Source of the DNA: Saprospiraceae bacterium
GTDB taxonomy: Bacteria; Bacteroidota; Bacteroidia; Chitinophagales; Saprospiraceae
Assembly (NCBI GenBank): GCA_020630955.1
Contig: JAHDIE010000015.1
Span: 1-64,000 of the forward strand
Length of the DNA: 64,000 bases
Direction: 5' to 3'
Positions 50,495-61,566 of the stretch are shown here, one piece after another. Made by a program: the position numbers and the translations under genes. How positions within the stretch are numbered: position 1 is the first letter of the stretch; each line of letters opens with the position of its first letter. The notes under the pieces were generated by a model, which did no database searches, had not been told where the DNA came from, and worked only from the letters and a program-made list of their open reading frames with translations.

Positions 50495-52918
50495 ATGAAG
50501 AAAATAATTAAAATTTTTATCACCTTAGCTCTGCTATCATTTCTTAGTTATTTTCTGCACAATGGATTCAGGGTAAATGAAAAATTAAAAATTCCTGGAC
50601 TAACCAGGTTGTTGAACCCAACAACTGGATTATGGAAAAACATTGATCTTTCTTATCAAGAAAAAGAGCAAACAATAAAGATAAAGGGAATTGATAAAGA
50701 AATTACCGTCTACTATGATGACCGGATGGTCCCTCATATTTTTGCCCAAAATGAAAGAGATGCAATCTTTGCTCAAGGTTATATTATTGCCAGCCAAAGA
50801 TTATGGCAGATGGATTTTATGGCAAGATTAGCATCAGGCAGGTTAAGCGAAGTTCTTGGAAAGGCCACCATCAATCGAGATTTAATGATGCGAAAATATG
50901 GATTGGAATATGGTGCAAAGAAGGCGGTTGAAAAGTGGAAAGAATTTCCAGAAGCTTATGCAAGCATAGAAGCATTTAAAGAAGGCATCAATGCCTACAT
51001 CAATTCATTGGAATCAAGTCAACTACCATTAGAGTTCAAATTGGCCAATTACAAACCAGAACCATGGACTGATCTAAGTTCTGCACTCATTTCAAAATAT
51101 ATGGCATTTACTTTGAGTAGATATGGTCCAGACATTTTCAATACCAATGCTAGAATATTATTAGGGGAAGAAACTTACGATCGGCTTTATAGCCAATCAG
51201 ATTCAAATCAAATTCCTGTTATTAGGGAAGATTCCTCAATTCCTTCAGATCTCAGAAGAAGTAAGCCAGAAGGAATTGATTTCAATGAAAATCTTGTTCA
51301 AGGTTACAGCTACAAAGAGCCAACGAAAGGAGCTGGCTCAAACAATTGGGCAATAGCTCCTTTGAAATCAAAAAATGGATATGCAATTCTTGCCAATGAT
51401 CCTCATCTACAATTAAGCTTACCTTCAATTTGGTTCGAGTCACATATAAACACTCCTGAAATAAACGCATATGGTGTTACCGTTCCTGGCATACCTGGGA
51501 TCATCATTGGCTTTAATGAACATATAGCATATGGATCAACCAATGTAGGACATGATATGCTAGATTATTACACCATTGATTGGGTTGATAAACTGGCTGG
51601 TACTTATCGAGTGGATGGTAAGATATTGACTGCCAAACGAATACCTCAGACGATTAAGGTAAAAAATGGACCCGATATTAATTGGGATATGTTGGTCACA
51701 GAATTTGGACCCATAATATGGGAATCAAAAGATGAAAAATCAAAAGACCTTGCCATGCAGTGGATGGCATTAGAAGAGCCGAACAAACCAGATCTACAAA
51801 CCTTTGTAAAAGCAATGAAATGCAAAGATTATAATTGTTACAAATCTGCTACTTCAAACTTTGTATCTCCTGCACAAAATTTTGTATTTGCTGACAAGCA
51901 AGGCAATATAGGTCTTCGGATAAATGGTAATCTACCAGTCAAATATCCAAATGAAGGTGTATTTCTAAAAAACGGAAATAGTTTGAATAATAAATGGACT
52001 GAAATCATTCCTCGAACATCTAATCCTCAAAGTTATAATCCAACTTTAGGTTTTGTCGCTTCCGCAAATCAGGTTTCCATAGGAGAAGATTATCCACATC
52101 CATTCCATGGAGGGTTTGAAGATTACAGAGGTCGTCGAATCAATGAATTACTTGAACAAGGAGACAACTTTACGATTGAGGATATGCAAAATTTTCAATT
52201 GGATGATTTAAGTATAAAGGCACGCGAATTTCTTCCTTTGATATTGAGCAATATTGATAAAGAAAAGTTAAACTCCAAGGAAACAGAAATTTACCAAATT
52301 CTATCTGCATGGGATTATCGTTACAAAGCTGAGCAAGAAGCACCTTACATCTTTGAACAATATTGTATGATTTTCGAAAACAATGTGTGGGATGAGATAG
52401 AATATGAAGATTACAAAATTTCAAAACCAGATTTTTGGCGTCTTTACCAACTGATTCTTGAAAATCAAAAAGACCCATTCTTTGATATAAAGACAACAAC
52501 TAAAAAAGAAGAATTTGGTGATATTGTCAGAAAGACATTTACGGAAGTGGCAGAAAAAATAGACTTAAATGAAGATAATGCATGGAATGTCAAAAAACCG
52601 GCCCGAGTCATGCATTTGCTCAACATCCCTGGATATTCAAAAATGAATTTGCAAACAGGTGGTTGCGGTGATGCATTAAAAGCAACCAGAAACGGATTCG
52701 GACCATCATGGAGAATGGTCGTAGAACTTGGAGACAAAATAGATGCTTGGGGTGTCTACCCTGGAGGTCAATCTGGAAATCCTTTGTCTCCCTACTATGA
52801 CAACATGATAGAAGCCTGGGCAGAAGGTAGTTATTATAAACTATTATTCACTTCGGATCAAAATGAAATAATCAAGCAGTCACAATTTGTTCACCAAATT
52901 ACTCCGATCAATGAATAA
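50495..52918 (+). CDS. Penicillin acylase family (Ntn hydrolase) protein
   Basis: 807 residues. Signal peptide/anchor (MKKIIKIFITLALLSFLSYFL), an alpha chain region up to about 285, then the self-cleavage site GAGSNNWAI where serine becomes the N-terminal nucleophile of the beta chain (about 281-289). AILANDPHLQLSLPSIWFE follows as in S45 enzymes. Such hydrolases cut acyl amides, e.g. acyl-homoserine lactones or penicillins; natural substrate unknown. It is 6 nt after yaaA and overlaps the next gene by 8 nt. Confidence 0.9.
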   Translation: MKKIIKIFITLALLSFLSYFLHNGFRVNEKLKIPGLTRLLNPTTGLWKNIDLSYQEKEQTIKIKGIDKEITVYYDDRMVPHIFAQNERDAIFAQGYIIASQRLWQMDFMARLASGRLSEVLGKATINRDLMMRKYGLEYGAKKAVEKWKEFPEAYASIEAFKEGINAYINSLESSQLPLEFKLANYKPEPWTDLSSALISKYMAFTLSRYGPDIFNTNARILLGEETYDRLYSQSDSNQIPVIREDSSIPSDLRRSKPEGIDFNENLVQGYSYKEPTKGAGSNNWAIAPLKSKNGYAILANDPHLQLSLPSIWFESHINTPEINAYGVTVPGIPGIIIGFNEHIAYGSTNVGHDMLDYYTIDWVDKLAGTYRVDGKILTAKRIPQTIKVKNGPDINWDMLVTEFGPIIWESKDEKSKDLAMQWMALEEPNKPDLQTFVKAMKCKDYNCYKSATSNFVSPAQNFVFADKQGNIGLRINGNLPVKYPNEGVFLKNGNSLNNKWTEIIPRTSNPQSYNPTLGFVASANQVSIGEDYPHPFHGGFEDYRGRRINELLEQGDNFTIEDMQNFQLDDLSIKAREFLPLILSNIDKEKLNSKETEIYQILSAWDYRYKAEQEAPYIFEQYCMIFENNVWDEIEYEDYKISKPDFWRLYQLILENQKDPFFDIKTTTKKEEFGDIVRKTFTEVAEKIDLNEDNAWNVKKPARVMHLLNIPGYSKMNLQTGGCGDALKATRNGFGPSWRMVVELGDKIDAWGVYPGGQSGNPLSPYYDNMIEAWAEGSYYKLLFTSDQNEIIKQSQFVHQITPINE

Positions 52919-53336
52919 AATAGTTGCAACTGTAAGTATAATAATTTTACACCTAACTTTAAACCAATTTTTACCTTGGTGGAATATCATACCTGTAGTT
53001 GTGTTGATCATATTCCTTACAAAACTGAAAAGTAAAGCAAGTTGGTTGATACCATCATTGAGTGTAATGGCAATATGGTTAATACAAATTTTATGGCTTG
53101 ATCAAAAAACAGGCTTTAGAAGCAGCCAGAGAATAGCAGACATTTTTGGAGCCCCTGGAATTATTTCTTACTTAGTTCCTATTCTTTCCATTGGTCTGAT
53201 TGCAGGCTTAAGTGGTTATCTTGGAAAATTATTTTCAGATAGACCACAAGAGATAGAATTACATTTTGAAGAAGATATGGATATTGATGATTACAAGAAC
53301 AATACTCCTAGCATGAAAGGAAAGGACATCGTGTAA
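52911..53336 (+). CDS. Small integral membrane protein, function unknown
   Basis: 141 residues from the ATG at 52911, which overlaps the acylase stop by 8 nt; a longer TTG frame is rejected. Four hydrophobic segments (about 5-25, 28-45, 53-70 and 90-115) and an acidic soluble C-terminus (QEIELHFEEDMDIDD). The overlap suggests translational coupling with the acylase. I do not recognise the family. Confidence 0.7.
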   Translation: MNKIVATVSIIILHLTLNQFLPWWNIIPVVVLIIFLTKLKSKASWLIPSLSVMAIWLIQILWLDQKTGFRSSQRIADIFGAPGIISYLVPILSIGLIAGLSGYLGKLFSDRPQEIELHFEEDMDIDDYKNNTPSMKGKDIV

Positions 53337-53381
53337 TTTTCCAATGGAAAATCAATGGTAAGATATAATTCAAAATGGGAA

Positions 53382-53389
53382 TACTTTTG
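53382..53389 (+). promoter_or_regulatory. -7 promoter element
   Basis: TACTTTTG is an exact TAnnTTTG match 14 nt upstream of the ATG at 53404. Confidence 0.4.
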
Positions 53390-53403
53390 CAAAACTATAA
53401 AGA

Positions 53404-54303
53404 ATGAATTGGAAATACATCTTCTTCTTGGTGATAGGAATAATATTGAGTGAGATAGCAATAGGTCAAGAAGTTCACGAGAAGAGATTTTATCCTACCA
53501 GATTGTACCAGAAAGGTGGACATGAAGTTAAGTTGTTCAACAACTATTACATGGAAGGATTTGATTCTGGATTTAGACAAGATTTCTATGCGAGTTTTTT
53601 ACAAGTACTAATTGGAACAAATAAGAACTTGAATTGGGGTATTGACTTGAAATTCAGATCAGCTGCATCTTCGTCGGACAAAACAAATCGTTTTATTGCC
53701 TTTCCATTTAATAATCAAACAAGAATGTCAGGGGATGAAAGAGTTGATTATCGAAGAATTGGTTTCAGTGCAATTGGACCAAGAATTAAATATGCGGTAA
53801 AAAGTACTGCGGGAGCAATTTCTATCTTACACGCTGTATACTTTCCTACTTTAGATCAAGCTGAAGGCAATGATAATTTTGGTTTCGTGGATTGGGAACA
53901 CCTTCAATTTTTTAACAATTTATTTTTTGAGAAAAAAATAAATGGCAATTCAAGTTATTTTATTGATGCCGGATTGCATTTAGAAAATACTGGATCATTT
54001 TTGTTTAACGATGAGTCAGGTTATGCACAATTGTTGGTGCCCATTACTTTGATATACAATTACTTTCCCAGTTGGAAACAAACCATCTATGGATTGGTCA
54101 ACATAAGCCCCAGAATTGGACTTAACGATTCAGGTTCAAATGTAAATGCTCTTGGAGGCGCTTTTGCACAAGCAGGTTTGGGTGCAAAATATTTTATTAG
54201 ATCATGGTTGGAAGCGGAACTATTGTACACGCAGTTTTTCAACTTTGGATCCAATAGCTCCGCCTCAACCATAAACCTAGGGTTTCGGTATTCCCGAAAC
54301 TAA
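53404..54303 (+). CDS. Exported protein, probable outer-membrane beta-barrel
   Basis: 299 residues with a signal peptide (MNWKYIFFLVIGIILSEIAIG, then QEVHEKRFYP). The mature protein has alternating beta-like segments and ends AELLYTQFFNFGSNSSASTINLGFRYSRN (last strands quoted in part: STINLGFRYSRN), with a terminal aromatic-plus-polar pattern as in outer-membrane barrels. I do not recognise the family or function. It is monocistronic with its own promoter element. Confidence 0.6.
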   Translation: MNWKYIFFLVIGIILSEIAIGQEVHEKRFYPTRLYQKGGHEVKLFNNYYMEGFDSGFRQDFYASFLQVLIGTNKNLNWGIDLKFRSAASSSDKTNRFIAFPFNNQTRMSGDERVDYRRIGFSAIGPRIKYAVKSTAGAISILHAVYFPTLDQAEGNDNFGFVDWEHLQFFNNLFFEKKINGNSSYFIDAGLHLENTGSFLFNDESGYAQLLVPITLIYNYFPSWKQTIYGLVNISPRIGLNDSGSNVNALGGAFAQAGLGAKYFIRSWLEAELLYTQFFNFGSNSSASTINLGFRYSRN

Positions 54304-54322
54304 ATCATTAGGCAATTCAATA

Positions 54323-54344
54323 TAGTACAATCTTTATTGTACTA
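54323..54344 (+). terminator. Hairpin after the barrel protein gene
   Basis: TAGTACAA (54323-54330) pairs perfectly with TTGTACTA (54337-54344), 19 nt after the stop. No T tract follows, so terminator function is uncertain. Confidence 0.33.
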
Positions 54345-54419
54345 CCTGTTGGACGTAAACAAGCCCAACACTAACTGAAAAAACTCTGAGTGAGCGTATT
54401 TTTTGTTTTTGTTATACTC

Positions 54420-55058
54420 TTAAAAGAAGACTCCTACACTGAGTGAAGCAGTATGTGGTAAAGATTTCAGATTTAGGTTTTTACCTCTTACTTGATAATC
54501 CTCTCCTGTTTGATTGAAGTTAAGTTCTCTCTTAACATCGATATGGATACGGTCTTTAATAATATATCCAACCAAAAACTGAAACCCAGTGTCAATTTTC
54601 CTTTTGCTAATTGAAAATTCGGGCATTTCTAACAAGCCATAATCAGATTGTGCTTTGAAAGTAAAAACTGGCCCCAGTCCCAACTTTAAATTGTTTTTTC
54701 TCCAACCTGCTGCAATTGGAATGGAAAGCTCTTTAAATTTATCTTCGTAGGCTTTTGCACCTCTCTCCGTTTTGCCCATTTCATCCAGCGAGTACTGCAC
54801 TGATTTTTTTCGATAGAGAAGATCGCCTCCAATCCAAGCATGACCAATATCTTGATAAAATCCTAAGCCATAAGCATAAGATGTTCTGGTTGATAAATAC
54901 TTAAGATCGTAAGCACCTGATCGGTCAATATTGTAAAATTGCTTACTTACTTCCTTTGCTGAAAAAGAAGGAGAAGTACCTCTTAGTCCAATTTTTATTT
55001 GTGCGGATAAAATTCCAGTTGTGAGCATAAAGCTCAAGATTAACATTACATTTTTCAT
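54420..55058 (-). CDS. Outer-membrane beta-barrel protein
   Basis: 212 residues from the ATG at 55058, which gives the signal peptide MKNVMLILSFMLTTGILSAQ. The upstream 26 codons of a longer frame are not signal-like and are rejected. The mature part has the pattern of an OmpA-like or PorT-like eight-stranded barrel: short strands such as IKIGLRG, YAYGLGFYQDIG and AWIGGDLLYRKK, and the C-terminal end ASLSVGVFF with terminal Phe. Function unknown. About 760 bp without another gene precede it. Confidence 0.72.
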   Translation of the reverse strand: MKNVMLILSFMLTTGILSAQIKIGLRGTSPSFSAKEVSKQFYNIDRSGAYDLKYLSTRTSYAYGLGFYQDIGHAWIGGDLLYRKKSVQYSLDEMGKTERGAKAYEDKFKELSIPIAAGWRKNNLKLGLGPVFTFKAQSDYGLLEMPEFSISKRKIDTGFQFLVGYIIKDRIHIDVKRELNFNQTGEDYQVRGKNLNLKSLPHTASLSVGVFF

Positions 55059-55820
55059 GGAAGTGGATTTATTAGTTCTAATTATTGATACTAAGATCTT
55101 TGTTTTTGAATTTTCGTTGTTCGTCATCATCTTCAATTTCGAATTTTAATAATTTTTGTTTTGTTAATGTTTGTACTTATTAGGTCTCTTGATTATATAA
55201 AAAGGTTGCTTATTAAATTTTTTTTAACTTTTCGTTTTGGTTGTCGATCATATATATAGAATGCCCAAAAACTCATTTTACTCTATTTAATCTGGACTTT
55301 ATTTATTATTCTCACACCTTAAGTCGTCATAAAATCTTTAGTCCAAATAAATTTATTTAATCGGCAACGTATTCACTGTTTTTGACGTTAGTCTCCTCTT
55401 TGGTTTTCATTGTCATTTTGGCAATCATCAAGTGTATAATGCTTCAGTCTCAATATTTGTGACAAAAAGTAAGTGTTGTCCATTAATTAACCGTATTAAT
55501 ACCATGCCTTGTATCTATGTGATTAAAAAATGAAAAAAGTAAACAGGTAAAACTTAATCTATAAGAAAAATTTTAAGTCTAGAATGAATTCCTAAACTGT
55601 GAAGTAATGGTTGTTGCAATATGTTTTGAATTATGCATGTTTTTTGGTTAAGCCAATCTCAAAATTGTGTAAACTTAGAACCGTTCAAGTGCCATAAATA
55701 TTGCACTCATTTTAATAAAAAAGAGCTTTCAAAAATTTAAGGATTTTTTGTTTTTCTAGATTTGGGTTTAGTGAAACTTTTAATGCATTTAACAGTATTT
55801 CACGATATCTTTATAAACGA
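55059..55820. other. Long AT-rich intergenic stretch, no gene seen
   Basis: This 762-bp stretch holds no convincing gene. Seen are AT-rich runs, a weak inverted repeat AGTGC (55688-55692) / GCACT (55703-55707) and a 35-codon plus-strand frame at 55633-55740 with no support. The segment next to 55059 must contain the promoter of the barrel gene, but no exact TAnnTTTG is visible. The rest could be a decayed gene or a long 3' untranslated region of lon. Confidence 0.6.
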
Positions 55821-58232
55821 TTATCTTTTATTTAATGCCAATTCAATCACCTCTTCCATCTCTTCAACAAACTGAAAATCAACACCTTTGAGATAATCTT
55901 CATTGATTTTTTCAACGTCTTTTCGATTATCTTCACACAGAATAATATTTTTTATACCTGATCTTTTTGCAGCGAGAACCTTTTCTTTAATACCACCGAC
56001 GGGAAGAACCTTTCCTCTTAAAGTTATTTCTCCACTCATGGCTAATCCAGATTTTACCTTTTTTCCACTTAGCACAGAAGTAAGTGCCGTTAACATAGTG
56101 ATACCTGCTGAAGGACCATCTTTGGGTATCGCGCCTGCAGGAACATGTATATGTATTTCTGTATCATTAAAAACCGCAGAATCGATTCCGAGTATTTCTG
56201 CATTGGCTTTAATGTAAGAGAGGGCTGTTGCAGCTGATTCCTTCATGACATCTCCCAAATTTCCTGTAAGTTTCAATCCTGACTTACCTTTGTTGGTTGA
56301 GGCTTCAATATATAGTATATCGCCACCGACTCTTGTCCAAGCCAAGCCAATTGCTATCCCCGACTGTTTGATTTTATTGAAGCGGTCATCTCTAAATTTT
56401 GCAGGGCCCAAGATGTCTTTAAGCTGTTCCACTTTTATTTTAGGATCATATTTTTCATTCATTGCTACTTTTTTAGCAATGTTTCGCATAGCACCTGCAA
56501 GAGTTCTATCCAATCCTCTTACTCCTGACTCTCGTGTATATCCTCTAATAATACTTGTCAAAACCTTATCAGACAAGCTGATATGCTTTGCTTTCAAACC
56601 ATGCTCGGTTCTTTGCTTTGGTACAAGATGCTTTTTAGCAATTTGAACTTTTTCTTCCGTCGAATATCCACTAATCTGGATGACTTCCATTCTATCCAAG
56701 AGTGCAGGTTGGATGGTATTCAATGAATTTGATGTGGCAATAAACATCACCTTTGAAAGATCATATTCAAGCTCGAGATAGTTATCATAAAAACTATGAT
56801 TTTGTTCTGGATCCAAGACTTCAAGTAAAGCAGAAGATGGGTCACCTCTAAAATCCTTTCCGATTTTATCAATCTCGTCTAAAATAAACACTGGGTTTGA
56901 AGACTTTGCTTTTTTTACTGACTGAATAATTCTTCCAGCCATAGCACCAATGTAAGTTTTTCTATGTCCTCTAATTTCACTTTCATCATGCAAGCCACCA
57001 AGTGACATTCTAATAAACTTTCTACCCAGAGCGGAAGCAATTGACTTACCAAGACTTGTTTTACCAACACCAGGAGGACCTACTAAAAGTAAAATTGGAG
57101 CCTTCATATCTCCCTTTAATTTTAGAACTGCCAAGTGTTCCAAAATTCTTTCTTTAACATCGTCAAGACCATGGTGATCTTTGTCTAGTATCTCCTTTAC
57201 CTTTGTTAGATCAAAATTATCTTCAGTATATTCATTCCAAGGCAAGCTGATCAAAGTATCCATGTAGTTTAAAAGAATAGAATACTCTGCTACCTGAGGA
57301 TTCATTCTTTGCAAACGTTTCATTTCTTTGTCAAAATGTTGCTGGACAGGTTCTGGCCAATCCTTTTTTTCTGCTTTAGCTTGAATTTCTTTCAAGTCTT
57401 CTGCTTGTGGATTTTGGCCCAATTCATCTTGGATGGTTTTCAACTGCTGAGATAAAAAATAATCCCGTTGTTGTTTTTGGATATTGCCTTTAACCTTTGA
57501 ATCAATTTGATCCCGGATTTCTAACATTTCCAATTCTTGCTGCATCCTTGAAAGAATAGCCGTTGCTTTTTTAATTGGGTTGTTGATGTCTAGAATCTCT
57601 TGTTTAGATTCTACCTCAACATTTAGATTGCTGGCAATAAAATTCATTAAGAAACCATCGCTTTTGATGTTTTGCAACATCACGATTGATTCGCTCGGAA
57701 TATTTGGCGAAAGCTCAATTATCTTCTTAGCGCTATCCTTGATTGAGGAAATCAATGCACGATATTCTGTCTTCTCCTTAACTTCTTCCATTAATATTTC
57801 AGAAACCTGACCCATCAGATGAGGCTCATCTGAAACAATTCTTTCAAGCACAATTTTTTTTCTCCCTTGAAGGATTGCTGTTGTATTCCCATCTGGCATT
57901 TTGATCAATTTAATGATCTTGGCCATGGTACCTACATTATATAGATCTTCTAGTTCAGGATTTTCTGTAGCTATATCCACTTGCGAAAAAACACCAACCA
58001 ATTTATTACTTGCATATGCGTGTTTTATCGCCTTTTTTGATTTACTTCTTCCTACGGTAATTGGGATTACTAAACCAGGATATAGTACCGTATTCTTAAG
58101 CGCAAGTAAGGCAATATTAGAGGGAACTTCTATCTCCTCCCCTTCATCACCATTACTAGAAATAGAAAACATTGGAGAAAAATCCATTCCATCATCTCCT
58201 GCTAGTATTAATTTCTTCAAATCTTCAAACAT
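55821..58232 (-). CDS. lon: Endopeptidase La (Lon protease)
   Basis: 803 residues from the ATG at 58232. Lon N-terminal substrate domain (about 40-235: [23 protein letters not shown]), AAA+ domain with Walker [14 protein letters not shown] and Walker [11 protein letters not shown], and the serine protease domain with S708 in KDGPSAGIT and K751 in [12 protein letters not shown], the catalytic dyad. Lon degrades misfolded and regulatory proteins. A longer frame from 58325 is rejected because Bacteroidota Lon starts with a short [10 protein letters not shown]-like N-terminus. A 5-5-5 inverted repeat lies upstream. parE is upstream on the same strand. Confidence 0.97.
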   Translation of the reverse strand: MFEDLKKLILAGDDGMDFSPMFSISSNGDEGEEIEVPSNIALLALKNTVLYPGLVIPITVGRSKSKKAIKHAYASNKLVGVFSQVDIATENPELEDLYNVGTMAKIIKLIKMPDGNTTAILQGRKKIVLERIVSDEPHLMGQVSEILMEEVKEKTEYRALISSIKDSAKKIIELSPNIPSESIVMLQNIKSDGFLMNFIASNLNVEVESKQEILDINNPIKKATAILSRMQQELEMLEIRDQIDSKVKGNIQKQQRDYFLSQQLKTIQDELGQNPQAEDLKEIQAKAEKKDWPEPVQQHFDKEMKRLQRMNPQVAEYSILLNYMDTLISLPWNEYTEDNFDLTKVKEILDKDHHGLDDVKERILEHLAVLKLKGDMKAPILLLVGPPGVGKTSLGKSIASALGRKFIRMSLGGLHDESEIRGHRKTYIGAMAGRIIQSVKKAKSSNPVFILDEIDKIGKDFRGDPSSALLEVLDPEQNHSFYDNYLELEYDLSKVMFIATSNSLNTIQPALLDRMEVIQISGYSTEEKVQIAKKHLVPKQRTEHGLKAKHISLSDKVLTSIIRGYTRESGVRGLDRTLAGAMRNIAKKVAMNEKYDPKIKVEQLKDILGPAKFRDDRFNKIKQSGIAIGLAWTRVGGDILYIEASTNKGKSGLKLTGNLGDVMKESAATALSYIKANAEILGIDSAVFNDTEIHIHVPAGAIPKDGPSAGITMLTALTSVLSGKKVKSGLAMSGEITLRGKVLPVGGIKEKVLAAKRSGIKNIILCEDNRKDVEKINEDYLKGVDFQFVEEMEEVIELALNKR

Positions 58233-58258
58233 AAGTTTTGTATTCTTGGAGAATCTAT

Positions 58259-58273
58259 GTACAACATATGTAC
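58259..58273. promoter_or_regulatory. Inverted repeat upstream of lon
   Basis: GTACA-ACATA-TGTAC lies 27-41 nt before the lon ATG. It could be an operator for heat-shock control; it does not match CIRCE. Low certainty. Confidence 0.2.
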
Positions 58274-58363
58274 CATGCCATGATTTCACCAATTTTGACA
58301 GTATTGAAGCAATTAGGTGTGACACATTGACAAAAAATCGAAAAGAAAACCAAATATTGTCGT

Positions 58364-60268
58364 TTATTCCACAAGTTCTTCATCCAAGTCCATAATAGCA
58401 GCAGCAGACATTTCTTCCACACTGTCTATTTCTACTTTTAAGTTGTCAATGATAAACAACTGTCGCTCCATAGAGTTTTTACCCATATAATATTGAAGAA
58501 TATCGGCAATACTTACCCCTTCATTGAAGATTACGGGCTCTAGTCTCATATCTTCTCCAATAAATCCACCAAACTCATTTGGTGAGATCTCTCCCAATCC
58601 CTTAAACCTTGTGATTTCTGCTTTTCCCCTCAGACTTTCTATGGCTTCTCTTTTTTCCTTGTCACTGTAACAATAGAATGTTTTCTTTTTATCCCTAACT
58701 CTAAACAACGGAGTTTCAAGAATAAATAAATGGCCATCTCTCACAAGGTCAGGAAAAAACTGTAAGAAGAATGTAAGCAATAACAGCCTAATGTGCATTC
58801 CATCTACATCGGCATCTGTTGCAATGACCACCTGATTGTAACGCAAACCATCCATACCGTCTTCGATATTCAAAGCATGTTGAAGAAGGTTTAATTCTTC
58901 ATTTTCGTATACAACTTTTTTGGTCTGACCATAACTATTTAAGGGTTTACCCCTTAAACTAAAAACCGCTTGTTTTTGTACATCTCTAGCCTTGGTGATC
59001 GATCCACTTGCAGAATCTCCCTCTGTGATAAATATAGTCGTAGAGTTCAAATCTTCTTCAGTAACTCCTCTTTTCTTTTCATTGAGATGTATCCTACAAT
59101 CTCTTAATTTTTTATTGTGAATATTGGCAACCTTTGCTCTTTTGTTTGCCAATTTTTTTATGCCTGCAATTTCTTTCCGTTCTCTTTCTGATTGTTGAAT
59201 TCTTTTTAGAAGTGCTTCTGAAACGTCTTTGTTTTTGTGCAAATAATTATCAAGATGTTTCTTTACAAATTCTACAACAAATGACCTCATGGTTTGCCCT
59301 TCAGGTGCCACATTCAACGAACCCAGTTTTGTTTTAGTTTGAGACTCAAATACTGGTTCTTCAACTCTTACACTTATCGCACCGATAACTGCAGATTGTA
59401 TATCCTTTGTGTCAAAAGACTTTCCATAAAATTCTCTAACTGTTTTGACTATGGCTTCGCGATAAGCGGCAAGGTGTGTTCCACCTTGGGTTGTATTTTG
59501 TCCGTTCACAAAAGAGTAGTATTCTTCACCATACTGGTTACCATGCGTTAGTGCCATTTCAATATCATCTCCTTGAAGATGTATGATTGGATAACGAATA
59601 CTTTCTACATCACTTTTTCGCTCAAGCAAATCTTTTAATCCATTTCTAGAGACAAAGGTTTTTCCGTTAAATTTTAATTTAAAACCTGCATTTAAGTACG
59701 CATAATTCCATAATTGGTTGGCGATGTATTCGTCTCTATGTTTGTACTTTTTAAAAACTGAATCATCGGGTATGTATTCGATCAAGGTACCATTTGACTC
59801 TTTGGTTTTGGTCATTTTTGATTCTTTGATCAATTCACCTTTTTCAAAAGTTGCAGATTTTTGTTTACCATCCCTAAATGCAGTAACGGTAAATTGATTT
59901 GAAAGTGCATTCACTGCTTTCAATCCTACCCCGTTCAAACCAACAGACTTTTTAAATGCTTTGGAGTCATACTTTCCTCCAGTGTTTATTTTTGAAACCA
60001 CATCCACAACTTTTCCTAGTGGGATCCCTCTCCCGTAGTCTCGGACACTCACCATACCTTCTTCAACATTGATCTCAAGTTGCTTTCCATGCCCCATGAC
60101 AAATTCATCAATAGAATTGTCTATAACCTCTTTCAATAATACATAAATTCCATCATCAACATGTGAACCATTCCCTAATTTTCCAATATACATTCCAGGT
60201 CTGAGCCGAATGTGCTCTTTCCAATCAAGGGATCTAATATTGTCTTCATTATACTGTACAGCTGCCAT
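58364..60268 (-). CDS. parE: DNA topoisomerase IV subunit B
   Basis: 634 residues of the GyrB/ParE family, at the short length typical of ParE. GHKL ATPase motifs DNSIDEF, GRGIPLG and [14 protein letters not shown], and TOPRIM motifs EGDSASGS and [10 protein letters not shown] are visible. GyrB is usually longer or has a different insert. Topo IV decatenates daughter chromosomes. parC is expected elsewhere. It precedes lon by 132 nt and has its own -7 element. Confidence 0.9.
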   Translation of the reverse strand: MAAVQYNEDNIRSLDWKEHIRLRPGMYIGKLGNGSHVDDGIYVLLKEVIDNSIDEFVMGHGKQLEINVEEGMVSVRDYGRGIPLGKVVDVVSKINTGGKYDSKAFKKSVGLNGVGLKAVNALSNQFTVTAFRDGKQKSATFEKGELIKESKMTKTKESNGTLIEYIPDDSVFKKYKHRDEYIANQLWNYAYLNAGFKLKFNGKTFVSRNGLKDLLERKSDVESIRYPIIHLQGDDIEMALTHGNQYGEEYYSFVNGQNTTQGGTHLAAYREAIVKTVREFYGKSFDTKDIQSAVIGAISVRVEEPVFESQTKTKLGSLNVAPEGQTMRSFVVEFVKKHLDNYLHKNKDVSEALLKRIQQSERERKEIAGIKKLANKRAKVANIHNKKLRDCRIHLNEKKRGVTEEDLNSTTIFITEGDSASGSITKARDVQKQAVFSLRGKPLNSYGQTKKVVYENEELNLLQHALNIEDGMDGLRYNQVVIATDADVDGMHIRLLLLTFFLQFFPDLVRDGHLFILETPLFRVRDKKKTFYCYSDKEKREAIESLRGKAEITRFKGLGEISPNEFGGFIGEDMRLEPVIFNEGVSIADILQYYMGKNSMERQLFIIDNLKVEIDSVEEMSAAAIMDLDEELVE

Positions 60269-60290
60269 ATCTTGTTAATGTTTGAATCCT

Positions 60291-60298
60291 CAAAGATA
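60291..60298 (-). promoter_or_regulatory. -7 promoter element of parE
   Basis: On the minus strand TATCTTTG is an exact TAnnTTTG match, 22 nt before the parE ATG. Confidence 0.42.
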
Positions 60299-60350
60299 AA
60301 CATCTTATTATAATTTTTAATATGTTGGTTTGTCCGAGGCTAAGGTAGGA

Positions 60351-61556
60351 CTAGTATTTTTCGATAATTAGGGCGTACCCTTGACCGACACCAATGCACA
60401 TGGTTGCCAAGCCATACCTTTTGTTTTGTTCATGAAGCTCTAGGGCAAGGCTGTGTGTAATTCTAGTCCCTGAAACACCCAATGGATGACCGATGGCAAT
60501 AGCTCCTCCATTTGGATTAATTCTGGGATCAGCATCATCTAGACCAAGCTCTCTTGTACAAGCTAGACTTTGTGCGGAAAATGCTTCATTTAACTCAATA
60601 AGATCGATATCATTCAAGGTCAAACCTGCCTTTTGTAAGGCTTTTTGACTTGCCTTTACAGGGCCAATACCCATAATTCTTGGTTCAACACCAACGACTG
60701 CAGAACTTACAATTCTAGCTAAAGGTTTAAGTTTATATTTTTCGACCGCTTCTCCTGATGCAACAATCACAGCTCCTGCCCCATCGTTGAGACCACTTGC
60801 ATTTCCTGCCGTTACTGTCCCACCCTCTTTAAAAACAGTTCGCAATCCAGCCAAGGCTTCCAAAGTTGTATCTGGTCTTATAAATTCGTCTTGGTCAAAA
60901 ACCAAAGGATCTTGTTTTCTTCTAGGGATTTCAAGGGGAATTATTTCTTTTGCCAATCGACCACTTTCTCGAGCTTTGGTTGCTTTTTGCTGAGACCAAA
61001 AAGCAAATTTATCTTGATCCTCACGGGAAATATCAAACTTCTCCGCAAGATTTTCTGCTGTGTTTCCCATTGCCTCTGTTCCATACAATCTTGCCATTTT
61101 AGGATTGATGAATCTCCATCCAAAACTGGTATCATAAACCTTGTTGTCACCTCCATATGGTCTTGAAGATTTGGACATGGCCAAAGGAGCTCTTGTCATA
61201 TGTTCAATTCCTCCACTGATAAACACATCCCCATCTCCTGCTTTGATGGCACGGTTTGCTTGAACAATAGAGGACATTCCTGAAGAACATAATCTGTTGA
61301 TGGTTTCTCCTGGAACGGACCATGGCAATCCTGCCAAAAGCAAGGACATTCTTGCTACATTTCTATTGTCTTCACCCGCTTGATTGGCACAACCAATGAT
61401 CACATCATCATAAGCATCTTTTGGTATTGAGGAATTTTGCTCTACCAATCCTTTAATCACATGTGCCAATAGATCATCTGTACGTATGCTCGAAAGAGTC
61501 CCTCTGAATTTTCCAAAAGCTGTTCTAAGCCCATCTACAATATATGCTTCCTTCAA
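60351..61556 (-). CDS. Acetyl-CoA acyltransferase, 3-oxoadipyl-CoA thiolase-like
   Basis: 401 residues from a TTG start at 61556, giving [19 protein letters not shown], the family start (a TTG eight codons upstream would overlap the next gene by 14 nt). The nucleophilic cysteine is in [11 protein letters not shown], with [15 protein letters not shown] and the final C in [33 protein letters not shown] is very like PaaJ/PcaF thiolases of the phenylacetate/beta-ketoadipate pathways. The substrate could also be generic 3-oxoacyl-CoA. Operon partners: quinone reductase, TesB, crotonase. Confidence 0.9.
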   Translation of the reverse strand: MKEAYIVDGLRTAFGKFRGTLSSIRTDDLLAHVIKGLVEQNSSIPKDAYDDVIIGCANQAGEDNRNVARMSLLLAGLPWSVPGETINRLCSSGMSSIVQANRAIKAGDGDVFISGGIEHMTRAPLAMSKSSRPYGGDNKVYDTSFGWRFINPKMARLYGTEAMGNTAENLAEKFDISREDQDKFAFWSQQKATKARESGRLAKEIIPLEIPRRKQDPLVFDQDEFIRPDTTLEALAGLRTVFKEGGTVTAGNASGLNDGAGAVIVASGEAVEKYKLKPLARIVSSAVVGVEPRIMGIGPVKASQKALQKAGLTLNDIDLIELNEAFSAQSLACTRELGLDDADPRINPNGGAIAIGHPLGVSGTRITHSLALELHEQNKRYGLATMCIGVGQGYALIIEKY

Positions 61557-61566
61557 TGTATTTTTT

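Noticed and set aside
55059-55136. Upstream extension of the small barrel protein
   Set aside because: The internal ATG at 55058 gives a clean signal peptide; the extension is not signal-like.
55688-55707. AGTGC/GCACT repeat resembling the CIRCE heat-shock operator near lon
   Set aside because: Arms face the wrong way for CIRCE (GCACTC-N9-GAGTGC) and the site is downstream of lon, not upstream.
55633-55740. 35-codon plus-strand frame with several cysteines and histidines in the 760-bp gap
   Set aside because: Short, no promoter, no start signal and no recognised family; chance frames of this size are common.
58233-58325. Extra 31 codons at the 5' end of lon
   Set aside because: Not like any Lon N-terminus; the internal ATG at 58232 fits family length.
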